Source of the DNA: Patescibacteria group bacterium
GTDB taxonomy: Bacteria > Patescibacteriota > Microgenomatia > JAMCYU01
Assembly: GCA_023473585.1 (NCBI GenBank)
Contig: JAMCYU010000010.1
Coordinates: forward strand, 1-35,875
DNA: 35,875 bases
Reading direction: 5' to 3'
The notes under the pieces were generated by a model. The model ran no database searches. It saw only the letters and a list, made by a program, of their open reading frames with translations, and was not told the DNA's origin. Positions 30,088 to 35,875 of this stretch are shown piece after piece. The position numbers and the translations under genes were made by a program. How positions within the stretch are numbered: the first letter of the stretch is position 1; each line of letters opens with the position of its first letter.

Positions 30088-30969
30088 TCAAATAAAAGAA
30101 ACCAGAATAATGATGATCGCCAAAACGATTCGGTAAACCACAAAAGGCATAAAAGACCTTTTTTGCACAAATTTTAAAAGAAATTTGATCGTTAAGATTC
30201 CGGCGGCAAACGAACTTAAAATTCCCAAAAACAATTCGATATTCGATATTCGATATTCGATATTCGATATTTTTAATATTCCTGCTAGTACGGATCCCGC
30301 AATTATCGGCGCCGACAAGAGGAAAGAAAATTTGACCGCCGCTTCCCTTTTTAAACCAACAAAAAGCCCCACCGTCATACTGACCCCGGAACGCGAAACG
30401 CCGGGAATAATCGCCAGGGCCTGACCCAAACCAATGAAAAAAGCTCTTTTTAAATCCAAATCCTCAAGGGTTTTTTGGTGAGTAAATTTTTTATCCGCAA
30501 TGTATAAAAGAAGGCCGAAGAAAGCCAAACTTATAGCAATAATTATGGGGCTGCGGAAAAAGGTTTCGGCCCAGGATTCAAACAAAAAGCCGAAGACGAG
30601 ACCGGGAATGGTCGCAATAAAAAGAAGGCTAAGGGCGCGGTGAGCCCACAAATTTTGTGAGGCTTCACCTTGCGAGCGCCGATGACTTTCATTTAACAAC
30701 GTATGGTTTTCCGCGAGAGAATTTGAAGCCGAATCAAAATTTCTGTGGGCGACTTCAGCGCCTCGCCGAATAATCTCTAGCCATTCTCTCCAAAAATAGA
30801 TTAAAATCGCCAAAAGCGTCCCCAAGTGTAAAGCGATATCAAAGGTCAGACCCGGGTCGGGAAATTTAAAAAACCAGGGAAGCAAAATTAAATGAGCGGT
30901 TGAGGAAATCGGTAAGAATTCCGTAACGCCCTGAACCAAACCCAAAATAATAATTTGGGCAAAATCCAT
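30088..30969 (-). CDS. uppP: Undecaprenyl-diphosphatase with a 36-residue insert
   Basis: The 293-aa membrane enzyme dephosphorylates undecaprenyl diphosphate for cell-wall and glycan export. The motifs GLVQGVTEFLPISSTAHL (11-28) and PGVSRSG near the second active-site loop are complete, and 7-8 hydrophobic helices are visible. Residues about 74-109 (AHRNFDSASNSLAENHT... to SQNLWAH) are an extra stretch in a cytoplasmic loop, encoded by a 108-bp palindromic element (30643-30750); the family normally has a short loop there. A 7-bp unit is repeated five times near the 3' end (30235-30269), coding for IEYRISNIE. It follows the NYN gene by 10 nt and is probably co-transcribed. Confidence 0.93.
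   Translation of the reverse strand: MDFAQIIILGLVQGVTEFLPISSTAHLILLPWFFKFPDPGLTFDIALHLGTLLAILIYFWREWLEIIRRGAEVAHRNFDSASNSLAENHTLLNESHRRSQGEASQNLWAHRALSLLFIATIPGLVFGFLFESWAETFFRSPIIIAISLAFFGLLLYIADKKFTHQKTLEDLDLKRAFFIGLGQALAIIPGVSRSGVSMTVGLFVGLKREAAVKFSFLLSAPIIAGSVLAGILKISNIEYRISNIELFLGILSSFAAGILTIKFLLKFVQKRSFMPFVVYRIVLAIIIILVSFI
30235..30269. repeat. Heptamer tandem repeat in uppP
   Basis: Five perfect copies of TTCGATA (plus strand) within the coding region. Copy-number change would shift the frame near the C-terminus. Confidence 0.9.
30643..30750. repeat. 108-bp palindromic element inserted in uppP
   Basis: Left arm GCCCACAAATTTTG..GGCTTCA (30643-30666) and right arm TGAAGCC..CAAAATTTCTGTGGGC (30724-30750) form an imperfect inverted repeat of about 24-27 bases around a 57-base centre. 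The element is 36 codons and keeps the frame. It resembles in principle the translated palindromic elements of Rickettsia. Confidence 0.75.
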
Positions 30970-30979
30970 AAAAAAGAAC

Positions 30980-31483
30980 TTAATGGGGTCTAATCAAAAA
31001 TTTAGCCGGATCTTTATCCAAATCAATAAATTCGTCCGCTTCTTCGATTAATCTCTTCGAGGCCGATTTGCCAAAAGCAATAACCTCGACTTTGCAACCG
31101 GTATTTCTTCTTAAATATTCAACCAAAGGCACATAATCGCCGTCGCCGGAAATCAAAACGACCGCGTCCAGTCTTTGCGCCAAAGTCACGGCATCAATGG
31201 TAATCCCAACGTCCCAATCGCCTTTTTTGGCCCCGCCGGCAAAAATCTGCAGTTCTTTTTGTTTGACTTCAAAACCGGAAAGTTCCAGGGCTTTGAAAAA
31301 ATCTTTTTCCTGTTCAATATCGGCGGAAATAACGTAGGCAATGGCTCGAATCAGCTGCCGGCCGGCGACAGCCTCCTTTAAAATCGCCCCAAAATTAGCC
31401 CTGGCTTCATACATATGCCGGGCCGAATGATACATGTTGGAAACATCAACAAAAACGCCGACTCTTTGATTTAAATTTTTCAT
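30980..31483 (-). CDS. NYN-domain (PIN-like) ribonuclease
   Basis: The 167-aa product matches LabA/DUF88 NYN proteins: VGVFVDVSNMYHS (residues 8-20, first Asp), ISADIEQEKDFFKALE, GDWDVGITIDAVTLA (middle Asps) and VVLISGDGDYVPLVEYLRR (third acidic cluster). NYN domains cleave RNA with a metal held by four Asp. It is the first gene of a two-gene unit with uppP. The ATG lies 8 nt after a TATAAT; an interleaved inverted repeat overlaps this region and could regulate it. Confidence 0.88.
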   Translation of the reverse strand: MKNLNQRVGVFVDVSNMYHSARHMYEARANFGAILKEAVAGRQLIRAIAYVISADIEQEKDFFKALELSGFEVKQKELQIFAGGAKKGDWDVGITIDAVTLAQRLDAVVLISGDGDYVPLVEYLRRNTGCKVEVIAFGKSASKRLIEEADEFIDLDKDPAKFLIRPH

Positions 31484-31496
31484 ATAAGAAGATTAT

Positions 31497-31549
31497 ATCA
31501 AAGATAAATGAGCAATATAATATATCTTTGATTAATTCGCTTTGCTCAT
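31497..31549 (-). promoter_or_regulatory. Interleaved inverted repeats over the NYN promoter
   Basis: ATCAAAGATA (31497-31506) pairs with TATCTTTGAT (31523-31532); ATGAGCAA (31508-31515) pairs with TTGCTCAT (31542-31549). The arms are in the order A-B-A'-B', the topology of a pseudoknot. One arm overlaps the GATATAAT -10 region. It could be an operator for two dimers or an RNA structure. Confidence 0.5.
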
Positions 31550-31557
31550 TATATCAC

Positions 31558-31594
31558 TTCCTAATTCCTAATATCTATATCTAAATTACGGTGT
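31558..31594. repeat. Solo copy of the sequence flanking the four-helix-bundle gene
   Basis: TCCTAATTCCTAATATCTATATC and TTACGGTG at the end resemble 35693-35741, which lies downstream of the 35317 gene. Both copies end over the CACCGTAA stop of a minus-strand gene. Confidence 0.5.
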
Positions 31595-31903
31595 AGGAGT
31601 AGGAGAAATGGTTGGACTTGGAGAGGGTGTTACTGATGGTTTCGGTGTTACGGTTGGCTTAACGGTGGCTTTAACGGTTGGTTTCGGCGTCGGTGAAGAA
31701 GTCGCGCTCGGTGTCGGCGTCAATTCGCTGGTTGGTGAAGGTCCGCCGACTGGCGGAGGACTCGTAAAAAGAACCTTAATCCCCTCGTCCGGTACCGGTG
31801 AAACAACTTTGTTCCGGCCAAAAGCAAACCAGGAAAATAAAATGATTAACAAAATGAAACCCAAAATCGCGGCTAAATATGTTGTTTTCTTCTCGTTTTC
31901 CAT
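31586..31903 (-). CDS. Membrane-anchored Pro/Thr/Ser-rich protein
   Basis: A 105-aa product with one N-terminal membrane segment (about residues 8-29) followed by a 70-residue tail made almost only of Pro, Thr, Ser, Val and Lys (TPTPSATSSPTPKPTVKATVK type). This is a cell-surface linker without a globular head. The end PTPTP is abrupt at the stop codon (CACCGTAA), which also lies within a repeat, so the original C-terminal domain may have been lost. An AGAGG box is just before the ATG. Confidence 0.65.
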   Translation of the reverse strand: MENEKKTTYLAAILGFILLIILFSWFAFGRNKVVSPVPDEGIKVLFTSPPPVGGPSPTSELTPTPSATSSPTPKPTVKATVKPTVTPKPSVTPSPSPTISPTPTP

Positions 31904-31954
31904 TACCTCTAATCATACCATACCAATGCAAATCAAGGGTGAGGTGACTGCCCC

Positions 31955-32794
31955 TTAAAGATGTCCGCTTCTCTTAAGAAGTTCAGATAAAGTTACTGGT
32001 GTCAAGTTTCGCCTCTTAAGCTCATCTAAAATCATTGGAAAGGCCTCAACATCAGTTTCAATAAAATGTTGAAGGACAATGGAACCGTTTTGAACTCTAT
32101 CGCCCACTGCCCTGAAAACTCCATCTGTATTAATTCTTCCGTACTGACGCGTCGATTCGCTGTCAATATCCCAAAGAGCAACGCCTAATCCTCGTTTGGC
32201 AATAGTTGCCCTAATCCATTTTGTCCCTTCTGGTGAAGTAAATCCTGCCATTCCTGGGGGACGGATAAATCTCATCAAAACATGGGTTCTGCAAGCTCTA
32301 TCAACGGCTGCTTGAGCCATATCAATCTCTCGCAAGATACCTTCTTCCGAAAGCCCAGTCAACCACGAGTGAGAATAAGTGTGATTCTCAATCTCATGTC
32401 CTTCCTCAAAGGCGCGTTGCCAAAGGGCCAAGTCTGCATCAATCATTCTTCCTGTTGGAAAAAGCGTTAATTTGACCCCTCTCCTTTTGGCGATATCAAG
32501 AATTGTCCTAACATTTCCAAGATTCCAGGCATCGTCAATCGTCAGAGCAACAAGTGGTAAAGATCTGTCTCCATGACGGTATACCGAAGCAAGTGGGATT
32601 TCTTTTTCTTTAACCTCTTGAGCACGAGGGCCTGGTGTTGGAGATGGGGGGGGTGGATGAACAAATCTTGGTTTATCTTCTTCGGGGGCTGGCCACGCCA
32701 AAACGCTACGCTCTTTATCAATTCCAAATAAAACAAATCCACCTGCGCTTGCGCATGCACCTTTTATAAAAAAACGTCTTGACACATCCATCAT
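31955..32794 (-). CDS. Tat-exported polysaccharide deacetylase
   Basis: NodB-type deacetylase of about 279 aa. Visible motifs are LTIDDAWN (catalytic/metal Asp pair), ENHTYSH (His metal ligands) and FIRPPGMAG (groove). The N-terminus, MMDVSRRFFIKGACASAGGF, is a twin-arginine leader, and a Pro-rich linker follows. The frame also has a TTG at 32812; the ATG at 32794 is preferred because the Tat leader then begins at the usual distance. It is the second deacetylase of the window and is exported differently from the first (11058-11930), so both may act on envelope glycans. It lies 40 nt after the 32835-35231 gene and is probably co-transcribed. Confidence 0.85.
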   Translation of the reverse strand: MMDVSRRFFIKGACASAGGFVLFGIDKERSVLAWPAPEEDKPRFVHPPPPSPTPGPRAQEVKEKEIPLASVYRHGDRSLPLVALTIDDAWNLGNVRTILDIAKRRGVKLTLFPTGRMIDADLALWQRAFEEGHEIENHTYSHSWLTGLSEEGILREIDMAQAAVDRACRTHVLMRFIRPPGMAGFTSPEGTKWIRATIAKRGLGVALWDIDSESTRQYGRINTDGVFRAVGDRVQNGSIVLQHFIETDVEAFPMILDELKRRNLTPVTLSELLKRSGHL

Positions 32795-32834
32795 GTCTTT
32801 TGGGCAAACCAATTCATTATAATCCTTTTGTCAA

Positions 32835-35231
32835 TTAAGGGTTTAGTTCCTTAATCACCCATTCCTGGGCGTTTTTCACGCCGCCGATTTTTTCGGGATA
32901 AACCTTAAGATTTTGGGTGAATTCCTGATCGCAAGTCGCGTCCGGAACAAAGGGCACCTGGTAAGGATAAAGTCCGCCTCCCTGAAGCCAATAACCGGGC
33001 GCTTTATTGGCCATATAATCGGGCACCGAAGCCAGACAATAATTTAAATCGGATTCGCCGGCGTCCGACCAATTGTTGGTCTCCTTCTTGGCCGGCTTAA
33101 AAATCGCTTGAAAAATCCCGTTTTGTCCGGCCAAAGCTTCGTGAACCGTATTTAAATAGGGATAATAAACAACCGGCCAAACCGGAGTGTTAAAATCATC
33201 GCCGGCATTGCCTTTGGTACATTGATTTCCAGTCCATTGTTCGCAAGTTAAAGTCGTTGACGGTCCGACGAAAAGCGCGTGACCGGAAATATCAACTTCG
33301 TCACTCCCCCCGCCCGGTTTTGAGGCCGGAAGATTGGGCGGCGTGCAAGCCGGCGCCTGACCCGGCGGCAAGGGGTTGCTGCCCTGAAACCAGATATCTC
33401 CCGGGCAGGTTGACGGGTAATTGTCTCTGGGTTCAAAAGTTAGCTTCAGAGGAATCGTTGACGGATCGGTCCCGACCGGATAAGTTGGCAGAAATAAATT
33501 GGCCATGGGATAATCAGTCTGAAGATAGATTCCGCCGCTGCCCGACGGGATATTTTCATAATGAATACCAATATGATTATTGATTTGGACATGGATAAGC
33601 GAAGTCGAGATATTGTGGGTGACACGAACGCCGTACTGTAATCTGCCGTTTTGAACCCAGGTTTTTTCAATCGTCACGCCGATCTGTGGACAGGCGGTTT
33701 CTGCTGGGAGAACTTTGCCTGTATTGCTTTCGGCCAGATTATTCGTTTTTAAAATTTGCGCCGTGCCGCTTTGGGCGGCCGATAAAAGCATGCCGGACAA
33801 AAAAACCGAGGTGTCTTTTAAGGCGGAAATCCAGGGGGTTTTGGTCGTCACCGTCGTTCCGTCTCCCCCATCGCAGGCGGCCATCTTCACCGCCCCATTA
33901 ACTAAAGTTTTGGGGTTGGCAATTAAGGGAATCTGAACCCATTTTTTGCCCCATTGTCTTTGCCAGGCGTTATAAGAAGGATCTCCGGCTTGGGGCGGCG
34001 CCTGAATGGCTCCAATATCGGTCCCGTCCGCGATCAAACACTCGTTGGAGCTGGCGGTCGGACACTCAAGACTGCCGATATTTTGGGATGAGCAATAAGT
34101 TCCGTTTTGACATTTTTGTAAATAATCCTTGCGCATTTCGGTTTGCAAATCCAAACTGGTTAATCTGGCCAAAACACCGGCTTTTTCCGGCCGGCCCAAA
34201 CCCAGAGTATTTTGGATAACCGCATTCCCCTGATAGGCAAACGGCCCGGCTAAATACTGCGTCAGTTCCTGGGCAAAAGGAATGGACAAATCCTTAAATT
34301 GATCAAAAAAACCGGCCCTGGTAACCGTTCTTTTCGTTTCGCCGGGAAAAAGCGAAGCGTCCTGTTTAAACTTGACCGGGTCGGTTAAGGAAGGCGTTGT
34401 CTCGTTGGTTTCGACTTTTCTGGTCGGCGTAAAAGGCTTGGAATTAATAACCCCTCCGGCTGTCCCGGCACAGGAGTCTTTTTGCGGAATATATTGTCTT
34501 GAGGCTTCGGGTAAACTTTGCCACCAGTCTTTGCGGGACCTGGGATCCATATAACAGCCCGAGTCCCGAATCGCCAATTTCACCTCGCTTGAGGCGGCAA
34601 AGCCGAAAATCTGGCCGGAGCGAAGCGCCGGCAAAGATTTTCTGCCCTGGCTGTTTAAGTTTTGATAAAGATTAAGTAAATTCTGATCAACGCAAATATC
34701 CTCAAGCTGCAGCGTATAGCCGGTCGCAACGGTGTCATTGTTCGTGTATTTAAGGGTAATGCTCGTGTCCGTCGCGTATAAAACTAAAGCTTCGTAACCG
34801 CTGCCGATCGTGTAGCCCGACCTTGGCAGTCTTAAGGCTTCGCCGGCGTTGGCGCTAAAACCCAAAAGTGTGACCTCCGGTTCGTCAAGAACCTGACCTT
34901 TCGTGTTGTTCGCCCAATTCCAGTCATAAACCTGATAAGTGCCGACAATCGGCCGCGCCCCTCCGCCGTCAAAAAGCGTCGCTAACTGCGGCGCAATGGT
35001 TTCCGTCGGTCCGGGCATTTCGACCAGAACCCGATCTTTACTGGCGGGAACATAACCTCTAATTAGTAAATTTAAATCAGGATGTTGGTTAGCCGGACGA
35101 TCAGCAACCGGCGGCAAAACCTGAAGCGAACCGTAATTTTCGCCCGAACCCGAACAAGCCGCCATGGCAGGAGAAACAGCTGATAGGGCGTAGATAATAG
35201 ATAGTAGTAGAACGAGGAAAATTTTCCGCAT
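32835..35231 (-). CDS. Large secreted protein of unknown function
   Basis: The 798-aa product has a signal peptide (MRKIFLVLLLSIIYALSAVSPAMA). The rest has Cys-containing and Gly/Asn-rich segments, several conserved aromatic stretches (for example WWQSLPEASRQYIPQ) and beta-rich middle segments (QIGVTIEKTWVQNGRLQYGVRV). I recognise no domain. It ends with LKVYPEKIGGVKNAQEWVIKEL. It may be a surface or pilus-associated protein and, by position, could be part of the same system as the partial gene at the window end and the first gene of the window. The promoter at 35240 predicts a leaderless mRNA. Confidence 0.7.
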   Translation of the reverse strand: MRKIFLVLLLSIIYALSAVSPAMAACSGSGENYGSLQVLPPVADRPANQHPDLNLLIRGYVPASKDRVLVEMPGPTETIAPQLATLFDGGGARPIVGTYQVYDWNWANNTKGQVLDEPEVTLLGFSANAGEALRLPRSGYTIGSGYEALVLYATDTSITLKYTNNDTVATGYTLQLEDICVDQNLLNLYQNLNSQGRKSLPALRSGQIFGFAASSEVKLAIRDSGCYMDPRSRKDWWQSLPEASRQYIPQKDSCAGTAGGVINSKPFTPTRKVETNETTPSLTDPVKFKQDASLFPGETKRTVTRAGFFDQFKDLSIPFAQELTQYLAGPFAYQGNAVIQNTLGLGRPEKAGVLARLTSLDLQTEMRKDYLQKCQNGTYCSSQNIGSLECPTASSNECLIADGTDIGAIQAPPQAGDPSYNAWQRQWGKKWVQIPLIANPKTLVNGAVKMAACDGGDGTTVTTKTPWISALKDTSVFLSGMLLSAAQSGTAQILKTNNLAESNTGKVLPAETACPQIGVTIEKTWVQNGRLQYGVRVTHNISTSLIHVQINNHIGIHYENIPSGSGGIYLQTDYPMANLFLPTYPVGTDPSTIPLKLTFEPRDNYPSTCPGDIWFQGSNPLPPGQAPACTPPNLPASKPGGGSDEVDISGHALFVGPSTTLTCEQWTGNQCTKGNAGDDFNTPVWPVVYYPYLNTVHEALAGQNGIFQAIFKPAKKETNNWSDAGESDLNYCLASVPDYMANKAPGYWLQGGGLYPYQVPFVPDATCDQEFTQNLKVYPEKIGGVKNAQEWVIKELNP

Positions 35232-35239
35232 TAAGTTCA

Positions 35240-35268
35240 GTTTAACAAGAAAAGAAAGAAAGTGTCAA
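35240..35268 (-). promoter_or_regulatory. Promoter of the 798-aa gene, leaderless type
   Basis: Minus-strand -35 TTGACA (35268-35263), 17-nt spacer, -10 TTAAAC (35245-35240), then 8 nt to the ATG. Confidence 0.55.
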
Positions 35269-35278
35269 ATTGTTTTGG

Positions 35279-35306
35279 ATATAGATAATAGATATAGGAA
35301 TTAGTA
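35279..35306. repeat. Left flank of the four-helix-bundle element
   Basis: ATATAGATAATAGATATAGG then AATTAG; an imperfect inverted counterpart of the right flank (35693-35735). Confidence 0.45.
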
Positions 35307-35316
35307 GAATGAAATT

Positions 35317-35700
35317 ATGACCATTATAAAACTTGAAGAGCTTAATGTTTGGCAGGATTCAAGAAAATTGATGAAAATAATTTACGAAACGGTTAAAATC
35401 TTTCCCCCAGAAGAAAAATATAATCTCATTAAACATTTAAAAGAGTCTTCCAGAAATATACCTGGGAATATCGCTGAGGGTTTTGGTAGATTCCACTATC
35501 AGGAAAGCATTCAATTCTACCGCATTGCTCGTGGTTCTTTAAATGAGGTAAAAAGCGACATTTATTGTGCTTCCGATGCTGGTTATCTTAAGACTGATAA
35601 GAAAAACGAAATTTTACAACAAATAGAAACGGTGGCAAAAATGTTAAACGGCCTAATTTCTTCAACCAAAAGATTAAAAGTTTCCTCTCCTAATTCTTAA
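35317..35700 (+). CDS. Four-helix-bundle protein (S23/IVP, Avd-like)
   Basis: The 127-aa product matches the four-helix bundle/S23 family: LEELNVWQDSRKLMKIIY at the start, FPPEEKYNLIKHLKESSRNIPGNIAEGFGR (the key Ser-Ile-N-IaEG block), IQFYRIARGSLNEVKSDI and a final helix. Related genes occur as intervening sequences in 23S rRNA and as Avd in diversity-generating retroelements; no reverse transcriptase or variable repeat is near. The gene is on the opposite strand to its neighbours and is flanked by related sequences, so it looks like an independent mobile gene. A TAGAAT 6 nt before the ATG suggests leaderless expression, but the -35 is weak. Confidence 0.85.
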   Translation: MTIIKLEELNVWQDSRKLMKIIYETVKIFPPEEKYNLIKHLKESSRNIPGNIAEGFGRFHYQESIQFYRIARGSLNEVKSDIYCASDAGYLKTDKKNEILQQIETVAKMLNGLISSTKRLKVSSPNS

Positions 35701-35735
35701 TCACCAATTCCCAATAACTATATCTTTATCTAATC
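35693..35735. repeat. Right flank of the four-helix-bundle element
   Basis: TCCTAATTCTTAATCACC through ACTATATCTTTATCTAATC; resembles 31558-31590 and, inverted, the left flank. Confidence 0.45.
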
Positions 35736-35875
35736 TTACGGTGCGACTTCCTGCCAGGTCAGGCGGTTGAAGCCGAAAGCTGGGGGAAAATTGACCAGGA
35801 AATCGGGACGATAGACAAAGTATTCTGAAGGATTTAAATTATTGTCTAAACTTATATTACGATAGAGGTTGATGC
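35736..35875 (-). CDS. C-terminus of a paralogue of the 4635-6965 protein (partial)
   Basis: Only the last 45 codons and the stop (TAA at 35738-35736) are in the window. They read NLYRNISLDNNLNPSEYF and then YRPDFLVNFPPAFGFNRLTW, almost identical to the C-terminus of the 776-aa secreted protein at 4635-6965 (EYFEYRPDFLVNFPVNFGFNRL). This conserved end is a family mark and may be the anchoring or sorting part. Confidence 0.85.
   Translation of the reverse strand, partial: INLYRNISLDNNLNPSEYFVYRPDFLVNFPPAFGFNRLTWQEVAP

Noticed and set aside
32815-32830. TATAAT before the Tat deacetylase as its own promoter
   Set aside because: No -35 at a proper distance; the gene directly follows the 798-aa gene and is more likely co-transcribed.
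35317-35700. Diversity-generating retroelement around the Avd-like gene
   Set aside because: No reverse transcriptase, template repeat or variable repeat is present nearby in the window.

Overview
The window looks like a chromosomal segment of a Patescibacteria/CPR bacterium, most likely of the Microgenomates group. The grounds are: a 16S rRNA gene carrying two insertions with LAGLIDADG homing endonucleases, a very short EF-Ts (150 aa), many secreted Cys-rich or Pro/Thr-rich proteins without known relatives, a mobile four-helix-bundle (S23/Avd-like) gene, and moderate-to-low GC. The placement is from gene content and memory, not from a tree. Almost all genes are on the minus strand.

Layout. 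1-7.8 kb: secreted or membrane-anchored proteins of unknown role (two with twin-arginine-like leaders), a HicBA toxin-antitoxin pair and an IS481-like insertion sequence inserted just upstream of the hicBA promoter. 7.9-11 kb: the operon rpsB-tsf-frr-rseP, without pyrH between tsf and frr. 11-13.6 kb: a NodB-type deacetylase and formate-tetrahydrofolate ligase, whose 5' end is overlapped by a RAYT (REP-associated) transposase. 14.2-22.8 kb: a deoxynucleotide block with a thymidine kinase-like protein, a DNPH1-like nucleotide hydrolase fused to dTMP kinase, and the tight operon nrdJ - (MtrA-like + DUF4346-like protein) - thyA - HAD phosphatase, interrupted by a two-gene unit of unknown function. 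22.9-23.2 kb: tRNA-Cys and a tRNA-Val whose two halves flank a complete tRNA-Ile. 23.5-27.3 kb: a free-standing 16S rRNA gene with its own terminator, processing stem and an attenuator-like leader. 27.4-35.9 kb: a SpoU methyltransferase, a frameshifted PD-(D/E)XK nuclease-like gene with a partner, undecaprenyl-diphosphatase with a palindromic insert, a NYN ribonuclease, a Tat-type polysaccharide deacetylase, another very large secreted protein, the four-helix-bundle gene and the edge of a paralogue of the 4.6-7.0 kb gene.

How it fits together. Thymidylate supply is the clearest theme: NrdJ makes dNTPs, ThyA makes dTMP, the fused DNPH1-like/dTMP kinase protein could remove damaged dUMP analogues before phosphorylating dTMP, and fhs feeds the folate C1 pool that ThyA needs. 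An MtrA-like, probably corrinoid-binding protein sits between NrdJ and ThyA in overlapping reading frames; its role is the most interesting open question. A second theme is small DNA elements inside genes: a REP-like element in two essential genes in different reading frames, a 108-bp palindromic insert in uppP, 7-bp tandem repeats in two genes, introns in 16S, and the tRNA-within-tRNA. A third is promoter design: first genes of units repeatedly show a -35, a 17-nt spacer, a -10 and then only 6-9 nt before the start codon, which predicts leaderless mRNAs, while internal genes use Shine-Dalgarno sites or overlapping stop/start codons.
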